Of a DNA stretch of 64,000 nucleotides, positions 54,659-63,814 are shown piece after piece. The DNA is from Geothermobacter hydrogeniphilus. Its GTDB lineage: Bacteria > Desulfobacterota > Desulfuromonadia > Desulfuromonadales > Geothermobacteraceae. The DNA lies in assembly GCF_002093115.1 (NCBI RefSeq), contig NZ_NAAD01000004.1, positions 124,001 through 188,000 on the forward strand. Reading direction: 5' to 3'. The position numbers and the translations under genes are program-made. The notes beneath the pieces are model-generated. The model was given only the letters and a program-made list of their open reading frames with translations. It did no database searches and was not told the origin of the DNA. The stretch's first letter is position 1. The number at the start of each line of letters is the position of its first letter.

Positions 54659-55021
54659 TCAGATCCGGATATTGAGTCGGGTCTGCGGTTTTTGATCCGT
54701 TTCGACGGGTTGTTGGTTGTTGCTGAGTTGCGGCCCGGCCGCCTTTGCGGGGGATGAGACCGGCAGGTTTGCGGTCGGTGGCGGGGACAGGGATGGTTGA
54801 TACGCGGATGCGCTCAATCCGGCATCCGGCAGCCGGTTGCCAGGTGATTGCCGGGCGGCCAGTTCCCTGGCTTCCCGGCTGATGGAAACCCGGTCCGGTC
54901 CGGAGCTTTTTCTATCGCTGGAGGCGGGTTGGGAAAGAGTCTTCTCCGGGGCCCCGACACCCTGCGGCGACCGGTTTGAAATGGTGACTGTGTAGGCGTT
55001 TGCGGCGGAAGCAAGCTGCAT
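54659..55021 (-). CDS. Hypothetical protein, low complexity
   Basis: 120 residues, Ser/Pro/Gln-rich and probably disordered. DRVSISREARELAARQS recalls a short motif seen in small proteins of this bacterial group. It starts MQLASAANAYTVTISNRS with no signal peptide. Codon choice is not unlike its neighbours. It may be real or a long reading frame in GC-rich DNA. Confidence 0.45.
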   Translation of the reverse strand: MQLASAANAYTVTISNRSPQGVGAPEKTLSQPASSDRKSSGPDRVSISREARELAARQSPGNRLPDAGLSASAYQPSLSPPPTANLPVSSPAKAAGPQLSNNQQPVETDQKPQTRLNIRI

Positions 55022-55148
55022 ATCGGGCTGGTCCTCAGGGTGAGACGATACGACTGTAAAGATACTCTTCGGTTGCCGGTGGCGTGGTCTTTAAGATTTT
55101 TCGTCCTGCGACCGAAAAGATAAGTATAAATGCTCCGGAGGATTTTTT

Positions 55149-55763
55149 TCAGCGGGCGAAAGGTGCAGAGTCCGCACCCGGCTGGGCCTCGATTGCGCGG
55201 TTGAGGTCGGTAACGTTGACGTTCCGCCGCAGATGTGCCAGGAATTCAGCAAGAACCAGGGCGTCGCCGAGAGCCCGGTGACGCGCCGGGCAGTTCAGGT
55301 CGTGACGGGCTATGACCGCATCGAGGCTGTGGCGTCTTTCCTTGGGGAAAAGCTTGCGGGAAAGACGCACGGTGCAGAGGACTGGCGCCTGAAAACGCTG
55401 TCCGCAGCGATCGAACTCCTGCTGCAGGAAGCTGTAATCGAAACGGGCGTTATGCGCTACCAGCAGCCGGCCTTCGAGCAGCCGGGCAAGTTTCGGCGCG
55501 ATATCCGCAAAGAGCGGCGCCGTTTCCAGCATGGTGTTGCTGATGCCGGTATAGTCGGCGATAAAGTCCGAGACCGGGGTTTGCGGATTGACCAGGGACG
55601 ACCACTGCTGCTCCTGTCGCCCCTGGTTGCAGAGAACCAGGCCGATTTCGATGATCCGGTCGCGGGTCGGTCCGGTCCCGGTTGTTTCCAGATCGAGCAG
55701 TGCCAGCGGTCGGTCGAGCAGGGAGGGTTCCGGGGGATCGAAGAGCCCGGGTTGCTTCAGCAT
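55149..55763 (-). CDS. DEDDh 3'-5' exonuclease (DnaQ/PolC-epsilon-like)
   Basis: 204 residues. Exo I LLDLETTGTGP, Exo II HNARFDYSFL and Exo III RHRALGDALVL (DEDDh residues) are present. It is a stand-alone proofreading-type or RNase T-like nuclease rather than the polymerase III epsilon subunit, since no polymerase-binding tail is evident. It overlaps the upstream Dabb gene by seven bases. Role in DNA repair or RNA trimming cannot be separated. Confidence 0.9.
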   Translation of the reverse strand: MLKQPGLFDPPEPSLLDRPLALLDLETTGTGPTRDRIIEIGLVLCNQGRQEQQWSSLVNPQTPVSDFIADYTGISNTMLETAPLFADIAPKLARLLEGRLLVAHNARFDYSFLQQEFDRCGQRFQAPVLCTVRLSRKLFPKERRHSLDAVIARHDLNCPARHRALGDALVLAEFLAHLRRNVNVTDLNRAIEAQPGADSAPFAR

Positions 55764-56047
55764 TCGAAATCGACGGCGATCACCGAGGAGCAGATTTCCT
55801 TGACGTGTGCCACCACCCGCTGGTGGTCGGGGTGCACCTGGTAGGCCCGCATCGCTTCCAGATCGTCGAACATCGAAACCAGGGCGAAATCGTAGGAACG
55901 GTCGGAGTGGATGATGTCACGGCCGAAGACAAACTCGCGGATCAGTTCGATTTTCTCCGGCAGCTTGCCGAGGCCTTCGGCCAGGCGTTCGATGTCGGCC
56001 GGGCCGGTGGTTTCCTTGAATTTGAAAAATACCAGGTGCTTGAGCAT
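55757..56047 (-). CDS. Dabb (stress-responsive alpha/beta barrel) domain protein
   Basis: 96 residues, ferredoxin-like dimeric barrel. MLKHLVFFKFK, the ELRFVFGRDI-like strand (LIREFVFGRDI) and AMRAYQVHPDHQRVV near the end are typical Dabb landmarks. ATG 56047 has SD AAGGAG. Its stop overlaps the exonuclease start. Function unknown; some family members are decarboxylases or stress proteins. Confidence 0.88.
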   Translation of the reverse strand: MLKHLVFFKFKETTGPADIERLAEGLGKLPEKIELIREFVFGRDIIHSDRSYDFALVSMFDDLEAMRAYQVHPDHQRVVAHVKEICSSVIAVDFEC

Positions 56048-56270
56048 GAGGAGAACTCCTTGTTGATTCAGGTCAACCCGTAGCATAGTTGAAGGACATT
56101 GTCGTTGTCTACTTCAGTCCGGCATTGTTTGAGCGCACAAATCTCCGGCCGGGGGTTGCATCCCGCTGTTGGTCGGATAGAGTCGTAAGACCCTGAAATC
56201 CGTATTCTCCCACGCCGTTCTGTTGGTTTGCAGTCAGCGGTTGCAGATGCCTGGAGAAGGTTTTTGCTCG

Positions 56271-57392
56271 ATGAAGGATAACGTCATGCAGATGCAGAAA
56301 ATCAATCGGGACAACCTGTTCCGACTCAAATGGGCCTACACGACCCGCAATGTTGATCGCAGTCACGTCGGGTTGTTGTTGTCCGGTGATGTGCGGCCGG
56401 CCGCTGGAGACCTGACCCTGGCGCGGGTTGATGAAATCGGCCAGCATCGCCGCCTGGAACTGACGACCAGTCGTCGGGCCGATCTTTTTGAAGGTGACCA
56501 TATTGTCGTTGCGTTCGGCAATCGGTATGCTCCCGATCAGTTCGAGGGTGTGGTCCCCGAGCATCTCGGACCCTGTCGGCTGGTGGCTGCCGGTGGTGTC
56601 GCAGCGCGGTTGCTCAACAGTCATGACCGGATGAAGCGGGCGACCCGGATTACCACTTTGGGCCTGCTGGCCGATGCTGAGGGGAACCGGCTCAACTTAC
56701 GTTCCTATCGTCTGCCGCAGTCGGTCGCCATCGATTCTGAACCGCTGATGCTGGCGGTGGCCGGGACCTCGATGAACGCCGGCAAGACGACCGCCTGCGC
56801 CAACCTGGTCAAGGGGCTGGTGCGGCGCAGACTGAAAGTGGCCGCCGCCAAGTTGACCGGCACCGGGGCGGGCGCCGACTACCGACTGCTGGTCGATGCC
56901 GGAGCGGATCCGGTTTACGATTTCGTTGATGCCGGCTATGTCTCGACCTACCGGATCAGCCGGGACGCGCTTTACGATGTCGTGCTGACCCTCTGTGGTC
57001 GGTTGACGGCGACGCGGCCCGAGGTCATCGTCCTTGAAATCGCCGACGGCATTCTGCAGCAGGAGACAGCACAGGTATTCGGTATGGCGGAGTTCGCCGA
57101 CCGTCTTGACGGGGTGATGTTCGCCGCCAACGACGCTCTCGGTGCCCAGGCCGGGGTCGCCTGGCTGGCGGCCCGTCAACTGCCGGTCATCGGGGTGACC
57201 GGGGTGCTGACGTCTTCACCACTGGCGACCCGTGAAGCCGAGGCGGCAACCGGTCTGCCGGTGTTTCACACCAGCGCGCTGCAGCATTCCAATGTTGCGG
57301 CTCTGATTTACAATTGCCTGCGCAGTCGGCGGCGGATTCTGGTTCAGGACTCCGCCGCGGCTGCTCAGCAGGCGGCAGCGGGTGGTTCGTGA
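56271..57392 (+). CDS. P-loop NTPase (SIMIBI/DUF1611-like) of unknown function
   Basis: 373 residues. P-loop VAGTSMNAGKTTACANLVKG near the middle (about 162-180) in the style of DUF1611, MobB or dethiobiotin-synthetase proteins; a VIVLEIADGILQQET Walker B-like segment follows. The N-terminal 140 residues (LFRLKWAYTTRNVDRSHVGLLLSGDV) form a separate, mostly beta domain. ATG 56271 and ATG 56286 are both possible; the second has AAGGAT six bases upstream. Its TGA overlaps the ABC gene start as GTGA, so the two are coupled. Substrate unknown. Confidence 0.72.
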   Translation: MKDNVMQMQKINRDNLFRLKWAYTTRNVDRSHVGLLLSGDVRPAAGDLTLARVDEIGQHRRLELTTSRRADLFEGDHIVVAFGNRYAPDQFEGVVPEHLGPCRLVAAGGVAARLLNSHDRMKRATRITTLGLLADAEGNRLNLRSYRLPQSVAIDSEPLMLAVAGTSMNAGKTTACANLVKGLVRRRLKVAAAKLTGTGAGADYRLLVDAGADPVYDFVDAGYVSTYRISRDALYDVVLTLCGRLTATRPEVIVLEIADGILQQETAQVFGMAEFADRLDGVMFAANDALGAQAGVAWLAARQLPVIGVTGVLTSSPLATREAEAATGLPVFHTSALQHSNVAALIYNCLRSRRRILVQDSAAAAQQAAAGGS

Positions 57393-59107
57393 ACGCCCCC
57401 GAACTGCCGCCGATTTTCGCCCGTCACCGGCGGCTGCTCTTTATCCGCCTGGTGATCAACGGCATTCTGCAGGCCCTGGCGATTATTGGTTCCATGCTGC
57501 TGGTCCGGCATGCCTTCAACGTGCTGCTCAATCCGGCTTATGATGACCCCGAGGTTAATCTCTACGAATTGACCGATGTCTGGCAGATCGTCTGGCTGGC
57601 CGTGGGGTTGCTGGTCTGCACCGGGTTCGCGGCCTGGCTGCGCTGGCTGGAGCGGGTCGATGCCGAAAAACTGGGGCAGGATTATGTTCATCGGGTGCGG
57701 CTGCTGCTTTTTGACCGCATGCGTCGTTTCGCCCCCCGGGCCATGAGCCGGCGCACCACCGGCGCCGCGATGCTGCGTTTCGTCGGCGATCTCAATTCCC
57801 TGCGCCGCTGGGTCAGCCTCGGGCTGGCGCGCATTGTCGTCTCTGCGGTGGTCACCGTTATCGCCCTCGGTTTCCTCTCCTGGCTTGATCCGTCTCTGGC
57901 GGGGGTTTCATTGCTGCTGCTGGCCCTGGGGCTGCTCTGGAACATCCGTCTCGGCCCGCGTCTGCACGGCGTTATTTCCGAGGCGCGCCGACGGCGGGGG
58001 CGGCTGGCGGGCAATATCAACGAGAAGATCCGTTCTTTTGCCGTTATTCAGGCGTTCGATCAGGGGGCGCGGGAACGGCGGCGATTCGGTCGCCACAGCC
58101 TGCGGCTCCGTGAGGCGATGATTGACCGGGCGCGGGCGTCGGGACGGATGCGGGTGGTGACCGACGGTGCGACCGCGGCCTGCATGGGGCTGGTTCTTTC
58201 CCTTGGCGCCTACCAGGTTTTTCGCGGCATGACCACCTCGGGCAATGTCGTCGCGGCGATGACGGTGGTCGGCTTTCTCTCTTCGGCGTTCCGTGATCTG
58301 GGGCGGGTCAACGAGTATCATCAGAGCGCCCGGGTGTCGACGGAAAAGATTCTCAGTTTCATGCGGACCCGGACCCTTAAGGGGCGCTCATCGCGATTAC
58401 CGCCGCTGCGTCTTGAGGCCGGGCGCATCGAGTTGCGCGACCTGGTCCTCGGTGACTATCTGCGCGGCATCAGCGCGGTCGCCGAGGGTGGCTCGCGGGT
58501 GGCGCTGGTCGGTGACAATGGCGCCGGCAAGTCGACGCTGCTGCATGTCGTCGCGCGGCTGATCGACCCGGACAGCGGTACGGTGTTGATTGATGGTCAG
58601 GACATCGCCAGATGCCTGCTTTCTTCGGTACGGCAGGTCTTCGGCCTGATCAGTCCCGACCTGCCGCTGATGCGCGGTTCGGTTCGCTACAATCTTCGTT
58701 ATCGTTGCCCGGACGCTCCTGCCGAGGAGGTCGCGAGGGTTTCCAGGTTGTGCGGGCTGGATGAGTTGCTGCAGGCGTTGCCGGGGGGGGAGGATTACCG
58801 GGTGCAGGAAGGCGGCAGCAACCTTTCTCTCGGACAACGCCATCGACTTGCCATTGCCCGGGCCCTGCTCGGTCGGCCGGGGATTCTGATCATCGACGAA
58901 ATTGACGCCAATCTTGATCCTGATGCCGCCGCGGTGCTGGACCGGGTGCTGGAGGATTTCGCCGGGACGGTCATGATGGTGACCCGCAACCCGGCCCGCC
59001 TGGCCCGCGCCGATCAGCGCTGGTATCTGCAGCAGGGGCGCCTGGTGCGGATTGAAAAACAGGACCGCGCCAGCGGCTCGCTGGTCAGTCTGAACCAGAA
59101 TCCGTGA
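57389..59107 (+). CDS. ABC transporter, fused membrane and ATPase domains, atypical nucleotide-binding site
   Basis: 572 residues, a half-transporter of the exporter type: helices in about 1-290, NBD about 345-560. Walker A GDNGAGKST and Walker B ILIIDEIDANLDP are normal, but the signature is LSLGQ, the Q-loop position reads SPD instead of SQD, and the H-loop reads MVTRNP (Arg for His). ATP turnover may therefore be low or need a partner. GTG start overlaps the preceding stop as GTGA. The next gene is an alpha/beta hydrolase. Substrate unknown. Confidence 0.82.
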   Translation: MNAPELPPIFARHRRLLFIRLVINGILQALAIIGSMLLVRHAFNVLLNPAYDDPEVNLYELTDVWQIVWLAVGLLVCTGFAAWLRWLERVDAEKLGQDYVHRVRLLLFDRMRRFAPRAMSRRTTGAAMLRFVGDLNSLRRWVSLGLARIVVSAVVTVIALGFLSWLDPSLAGVSLLLLALGLLWNIRLGPRLHGVISEARRRRGRLAGNINEKIRSFAVIQAFDQGARERRRFGRHSLRLREAMIDRARASGRMRVVTDGATAACMGLVLSLGAYQVFRGMTTSGNVVAAMTVVGFLSSAFRDLGRVNEYHQSARVSTEKILSFMRTRTLKGRSSRLPPLRLEAGRIELRDLVLGDYLRGISAVAEGGSRVALVGDNGAGKSTLLHVVARLIDPDSGTVLIDGQDIARCLLSSVRQVFGLISPDLPLMRGSVRYNLRYRCPDAPAEEVARVSRLCGLDELLQALPGGEDYRVQEGGSNLSLGQRHRLAIARALLGRPGILIIDEIDANLDPDAAAVLDRVLEDFAGTVMMVTRNPARLARADQRWYLQQGRLVRIEKQDRASGSLVSLNQNP

Positions 59108-59163
59108 GGCCATTCGAAGGAACAAGCGGGGCGTTCGCGTCCGCAGGACAGAGGGACCTGAAG

Positions 59164-59967
59164 ATGTCAAAGGAATTGGAAACCGGAAAGGTCATGCGGC
59201 GTACGGTGGCCGCCACCCTGCCGCTCGATTATTATCTTTATCTGCCGGAATCCGGGATCAGGGAACAACGGGTTTTCGTCACCATCCATGGCATATCCCG
59301 CAATGCCAGGGAACATGCCGAGGGGTTTGCCGTCCAGGCGGAACGCTATGGCGCGGCCATCGTTGCTCCCCTTTTCCCCGAGGATGATTTTCCACGTTAC
59401 CAGCGACTCGGCAATTCAGTTCACGAGGGGCGGGCGGATTCCGCCTTCGATCGTATCCTGCATGATGCCGCTGAACTGATCGGCTGTGATCTCCTTCCGC
59501 TGCGCGGCTTCGGTTTCTCAGGCGGCGGCCAGTTTCTGCATCGTTACGCCCTGTTCTATCCTCGCCGGGTTGAGCGGATGGTGGTCGGCGCTCCGGGCTG
59601 GTACACGTTTCCCGATCCCGGTCAGCGCTATCCCCTTGGCCTGCGCTCCTCGAAGGAGTGGCCCCGGCTGCGTTTCAACCCGGTCCGCTTTCTCAGCATT
59701 CCGACCCTGGTTCTGGTCGGGGAGGAGGATGATATTCGCGATGAGGATCTCAACAAGTCTCGGCGTATCGACGCCGTGCAGGGTCTCAACCGGGTGGAGC
59801 GGGGCCGTCGCTGGGTTCAGGCGATGAATGCCCTGGCCCGCGCCTACCAGGTTCCGGCACAGTTTCGCTGCGAGATCATTCCCAATGCCAGCCACGCCTA
59901 CGAGAGCTATCATGCCCATCCAGCCTTCACCGAACGGGTCTTTACGCACCTTTTCGGTGTAGTCTGA
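59164..59967 (+). CDS. Alpha/beta hydrolase
   Basis: 267 residues. Oxyanion segment FVTIHGISRNAREHAEG, nucleophile elbow GFSGGGQF (Ser), acid likely in VGEEDDIRDEDL and catalytic His in NASHAYESY. The start is ATG 59164 after AGAGGG; a GTG at 59104 overlapping the ABC stop (GTGA) would add 20 residues. Acts as an esterase, lipase-like or peptidase enzyme; no signal peptide. Third gene of the P-loop/ABC/hydrolase cassette. Confidence 0.85.
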   Translation: MSKELETGKVMRRTVAATLPLDYYLYLPESGIREQRVFVTIHGISRNAREHAEGFAVQAERYGAAIVAPLFPEDDFPRYQRLGNSVHEGRADSAFDRILHDAAELIGCDLLPLRGFGFSGGGQFLHRYALFYPRRVERMVVGAPGWYTFPDPGQRYPLGLRSSKEWPRLRFNPVRFLSIPTLVLVGEEDDIRDEDLNKSRRIDAVQGLNRVERGRRWVQAMNALARAYQVPAQFRCEIIPNASHAYESYHAHPAFTERVFTHLFGVV

Positions 59968-59973
59968 ATCAGG

Positions 59974-60393
59974 TTACAGTCCGAGCGGATTTCCCGGTTT
60001 GAAGGAGCGGTAGGTTACCGTATGCTGGTGATGACCGTTCTTTTTGACGATGTATTTCTTGTAGGTGCCGTTTTCGTTGACGATGATGCGGCACTTCTCC
60101 CGCAGCCCTTCCATCTGCAGACACATCCGGCCATTCTTGGTGACCCGCCAGTGTCCGAACCGTTTGATGCCCTTGCGCAGCTGGCGAACATCGCCGTTGG
60201 GGGCGTAATAGGTGAGACTGACGCGGTGTTTGACGGCGGTTATGGATTCGACGGTTTTGTCGGCGAACAGGAGCCTGATCTGTTCCCCGTTGAGGGTTCC
60301 GACCGGCAGATGCGGACGGTTTTTGTGCTTGCCGAAAGCGGGAGAGACCAGCAGGATCGACAGCAACAGCAGAGTGAGGATTGTTCGGCGCAT
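59974..60393 (-). CDS. Exported protein of unknown family, paralogue 1
   Basis: 139 residues. Signal MRRTILTLLLLSILLVSPAFG, then LPVGTLNGEQIRLLFADKTVESIT, YYAPNGDVRQLRKG, HWRVTKNGRMCLQM and EKCRIIVNENGTYKKYIVKKNG. Paralogue 2 just upstream shares the same ordered blocks. The two Cys (MCLQ, KCR) may pair. The pattern suggests a small periplasmic domain of the DUF995 kind. ATG 60393 chosen because the upstream extension crosses a repeat. Confidence 0.75.
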   Translation of the reverse strand: MRRTILTLLLLSILLVSPAFGKHKNRPHLPVGTLNGEQIRLLFADKTVESITAVKHRVSLTYYAPNGDVRQLRKGIKRFGHWRVTKNGRMCLQMEGLREKCRIIVNENGTYKKYIVKKNGHHQHTVTYRSFKPGNPLGL

Positions 60394-60427
60394 GGGGTAT
60401 CTCCTCAGAGTGTCAGCCACCTTTTCG

Positions 60428-60549
60428 AGGCTGATCAAAAATATCCGGATGCAAGGCGTCCGCAACCCTGCGGAATAAGGCGTACCGGAAGGTACGTCGT
60501 TGATGCGGGGGAAAGGACAACGCAGCAGATGGATGTTTTTCATCAGCCT
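60428..60549. repeat. Intergenic palindromic repeat, family B copy 2
   Basis: 122 bp: AGGCTGATCAAAAATATC / GATGTTTTTCATCAGCCT ends and internal GATGCAAGGCGTCCGCAACCCTGCGG..GGCGTACCGGAAGGTACGTCG, near-identical to 32374-32497. It abuts the paralogue 2 stop codon. Confidence 0.9.
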
Positions 60550-60550
60550 G

Positions 60551-60994
60551 TTAGAGACCGAGCAGGTTGCCGTCGCGGAAGGCGATGTAGCGGACCACCG
60601 GCTGGTGTTGGCCATTTTGCTTGATGATGAACTTCACGTATTGACCGTTCTGCCTGGCGACCGCCCGGCATTTTTCCTTCTTGCCCTTGATCTGCAGACA
60701 GATGCGCCCTTTTTTGGTGATGCGCCAGTGGCCGACCCGCAACTTCCCGTTGCGGCGCTGGCGCAGTTCACCGTTGGGGTTGTAGTAGCTGACGGTTGAC
60801 CGGCTGCGGGCGATGGTGATGGAATCGACCGTGCGGTTGGAAAAGAGTTCCCGAAGCTGATCGCTGTTCAAGATACCGGCCGGCAGTGAATAGTGCGGCC
60901 GGGAATGTCCGGTTTTGTTGTGTGTGGTGGAGGGGGTGCAGGCGGTGACGAGCAACAGCAGCAGGGCAAACAGCAGGGGGTGAAGTCGGAACAT
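60551..60994 (-). CDS. Lipoprotein of unknown family, paralogue 2
   Basis: 147 residues. Lipobox VTAC after MFRLHPLLFALLLLL; then LPAGILNSDQLRELFSNRTVDSIT, YYNPNGELRQRRNG, HWRITKKGRICLQI, EKCRAVARQNGQYVKFIIKQNG and the shared C-terminal GNLLGL. About 40-50% alike to paralogue 1, implying tandem duplication; one copy is a lipoprotein and the other is secreted. It is transcribed leftward and precedes paralogue 1. Confidence 0.78.
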   Translation of the reverse strand: MFRLHPLLFALLLLLVTACTPSTTHNKTGHSRPHYSLPAGILNSDQLRELFSNRTVDSITIARSRSTVSYYNPNGELRQRRNGKLRVGHWRITKKGRICLQIKGKKEKCRAVARQNGQYVKFIIKQNGQHQPVVRYIAFRDGNLLGL

Positions 60995-61145
60995 GATCTG
61001 GACCCTTTCCGGAGATTTTGTCTTGCAGGGAAGTATAGCATCCGTTTCGGTTTTGTCCGTTGCGGGGCATGAATTCGCCGCAACGGTTCAACCGGACGGC
61101 AGTCGGCTGGTCATGGCTCGAGAAACCGGCACCCGGGCGTGGAAA

Positions 61146-63668
61146 TCAGTCTTCCGAGCGCAGGAAAAGGCCGATCTGATGGGGGATCTTGTCGCCCGGC
61201 AGTGAGACCACTGGCACCTCGGGGAGCGAACGCAGGAAGATGCGTCCGTAGCCGCGGCGGCGAACCCGGGTATCGAGAATCAGCACCACGCCCCGGTCTT
61301 CGCGATGGCGAATCAGGCGACCGAAGCCCTGCTTGAACTTCAGGACCGCCTGCGGCACGGTGTAGTCCATGAAGGGATCGCCGCCGGCGCGGCTGATTGC
61401 CTCGGCGCGGGCTTCGAGAACCGGTTCGGTCGGCACCTTGAACGGCAGCCGAACGATAATGACCTGTTCCAGGGCGCGGCCGGGGACATCGACCCCTTCC
61501 CAGAAGGAGTCGGTGGCGAACAGGACGCTGGCCGCGTCTTCGCGAAACTGTTTGAGCAGCAGGTGACGGTTGATCTCGCCCTGACGCAGGCAGCGGTAGC
61601 CGCGGGCTTCAAGCCCCGGGGCCAGTTCGGCGTGAACCCGCTGCAGCAGGCTGTAGGCGGTAAAGAGGACGAAGGTCCGACCGTCGGCAGCCAGTATCGC
61701 CTGCTCAATGAGCGGCAGGATACGGTCGGCAAAATCCCGTGCGTTCGGATCCGGCAGGTCGGTCGGTACCAGCAGTCGAGCCTGCCGCGGGTAGTCGAAG
61801 GGCGAAGCCAGCTGCAGGTCACGCAATCGCCCCGGTTCGGCCAGGCTGAGGCCGATGCGCTGGTGCAGGTAGCCGAAACTGTCGCCGACGGCCAGGGTCG
61901 CGCTGGTCATGATGACCGTCTTGAAGGGATCGTAGAGTGCCTGCCGCAGGCTCCGGGCGATTTCAACCGGTGCGGTCTGCAGGCGGGTGATCAGTCCTTC
62001 GCCGCGGCCGATGCGTCCCCGGCGCGTCTCCAGCCAGGTGCAGTTGTCGTCAGCGGCTGCGGCGAACGCAATCAGGTCGGCGGCGAGTTTTTCCAGTCGC
62101 CCGACCATGCCGGCCAGGTCGGTCAGCGTCGAGGCGGTTTCCTTGATCGCCCGGGGCGGCAGTTCGTCGCAGTTTTCGAGCAGGCGCCGCAGGTCGCCGG
62201 CCAGTTGCGCCGTTGCTTCCGCCAGGGATCTCACCTGCCGTTCGGTTTCGCTCCAGAAGGAGCCCTGTCGCGCGGCGGCGGCAATCCGCAGTTTCACCTC
62301 CCGTGCCCCGGCACCCTTTTCATTCTCCTGCTGCAGTCGCATTCCGATCTGTTCGAGGTCGGCGATGGCGCGGTCGAGGAGCTGCCGGCGGTTCTCCAGC
62401 AGGTCCTCGATGCGGTCCGCCAGATTGCGGTAGAGCTGATCGGCGCTGTCCGGGAGACTGCGGGCGAGCTGGGATTGCAGCCGCGGCAGCAGCCCCTTTT
62501 CGAATTTGCGTGGATGGCGCAGACGGTTCAGGGTCCGGGCGAAGGCGAAGCGGGTGACATTGGTGGCGAAGTAGCGGGTCGCCACATCTTCGAGATGGTG
62601 GGCTTCGTCGATGACCACCCGGGCAAAGGGGGGCAGCACCGCGGCGCTGGAATAGTTGTCGGTCTGTTGTCGAACCGCCAGGTCGGACAGCAGCAGGGCG
62701 TGGTTGACCACCAGCAGGTCCGCCCGGGCCGCCTGGCGGCGGGCGCGGTGCAGGAAACAGTGCTGAAAATGCCGACAGCGGGCCCGTCCGCACTGGTCAG
62801 GTTCACAGCAGACCTCTTCCCAGAGCTGGTCACGGGGCGGTACCGGCAGCTCATCCTTCGATCCCTCCGAGCTGTTCTCGGCCCACTCGACCAGGGTGTT
62901 CAGCTCCTCAGCCTGTTCCTGGTCGAACAGTCCGGGGTCACGGCGGGCCGCTTCCAGCCTGCGGCGGCAGAGGTAGTTGGCGCGGCCCTTGACCAGCACC
63001 GCATGGAACTGCAGTCCGCCGGCGCGGGCCAGGAAGGGGAGATCCTTGCGGATCAGCTGCTCCTGCAGGTTGATGGTGTTGGTCGAGATCACCACCCGCT
63101 CCTCGTTGCGCAGGGACCAGAGCAGAACGGGCAGCAGGTAGGCGAGACTCTTGCCGGTGCCGGTGCCGGCTTCGATCACCGCCAGCTGGTCGCGGTTGAG
63201 GGCCTCGGCGACGGCAAAGGCCATGCGCAGCTGCTCCGGACGGTTTTCGTAGCCGGGCAGGTTGCGGGCGATGACGCCTTCGGGGCCGAGCATTTCCCCG
63301 ATTTCGGCGTCATCAAGCAGTGTCGTCTGTCGAGGAGCGAAGGACTCGACCACCACGTAGCAATGTTCGGCACGGTTGTCGATGATCTGGAAACCGACAC
63401 CCATTTCGCCGAGCCGCGAAGCGATCTCCAGGTCGGCGTCTGAGGGCTGCAGATGACCGGAAGGATGGTTGTGCAGCACCAGGTCGCCGGGACGGCAGGT
63501 CTGCAGGATGGCCGGTACGGCTTCCCGGTTGCCCCGTGCCAGCACCTCGACCGAAATCAGCTCGCCGTGCTCATCGGTGTGCCCGAGAAAGAAGACTTCG
63601 TTGCCGTCGGCTTCGCTGATGGCGGTACGCAGCTGCTGACGGACCAGGTCGGAATAGGCTGAGGACAA
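61146..63668 (-). CDS. JAMM/RadC-like domain fused to a DinG/XPD-family helicase
   Basis: 840 residues. N-terminal domain (about 1-125) has the JAMM signature HNHPSGHLQPSDAD (HxH..SxxD) as in RadC. The DinG-type helicase follows: Walker A EAGTGTGKSLAYLLP, DEAH box IDEAHHLED, four Fe-S-type Cys (YLC, then VCCEPDQC-GRARC-HFQHC), FWEGVDVPG and QGFGRLIRHREDRG. The organisation suggests a 5'-3' Fe-S DNA helicase with an added JAMM module of unknown target. ATG 63668 has GTTCCC upstream, so SD is weak. Confidence 0.9.
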   Translation of the reverse strand: MSSAYSDLVRQQLRTAISEADGNEVFFLGHTDEHGELISVEVLARGNREAVPAILQTCRPGDLVLHNHPSGHLQPSDADLEIASRLGEMGVGFQIIDNRAEHCYVVVESFAPRQTTLLDDAEIGEMLGPEGVIARNLPGYENRPEQLRMAFAVAEALNRDQLAVIEAGTGTGKSLAYLLPVLLWSLRNEERVVISTNTINLQEQLIRKDLPFLARAGGLQFHAVLVKGRANYLCRRRLEAARRDPGLFDQEQAEELNTLVEWAENSSEGSKDELPVPPRDQLWEEVCCEPDQCGRARCRHFQHCFLHRARRQAARADLLVVNHALLLSDLAVRQQTDNYSSAAVLPPFARVVIDEAHHLEDVATRYFATNVTRFAFARTLNRLRHPRKFEKGLLPRLQSQLARSLPDSADQLYRNLADRIEDLLENRRQLLDRAIADLEQIGMRLQQENEKGAGAREVKLRIAAAARQGSFWSETERQVRSLAEATAQLAGDLRRLLENCDELPPRAIKETASTLTDLAGMVGRLEKLAADLIAFAAAADDNCTWLETRRGRIGRGEGLITRLQTAPVEIARSLRQALYDPFKTVIMTSATLAVGDSFGYLHQRIGLSLAEPGRLRDLQLASPFDYPRQARLLVPTDLPDPNARDFADRILPLIEQAILAADGRTFVLFTAYSLLQRVHAELAPGLEARGYRCLRQGEINRHLLLKQFREDAASVLFATDSFWEGVDVPGRALEQVIIVRLPFKVPTEPVLEARAEAISRAGGDPFMDYTVPQAVLKFKQGFGRLIRHREDRGVVLILDTRVRRRGYGRIFLRSLPEVPVVSLPGDKIPHQIGLFLRSED

Positions 63669-63814
63669 AGGGAACTCCGGACGGGGAAGGTTTAGGGGGT
63701 GAGTATAGCCGATGTGGTGGGGTAAGGTCTATCGGCGAGGTCTACCGGCAGAGAATATATATGGAGCCAAGGGCGTGAGGCTTGGGGTCGCGGGGTCGCG
63801 GCCCCGCCCGCCGC

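Noticed and set aside
61305-63443. 712-codon plus-strand open frame opposite the JAMM-DinG gene
   Set aside because: Shadow frame. The opposite strand has full helicase motifs and the plus frame shows none.
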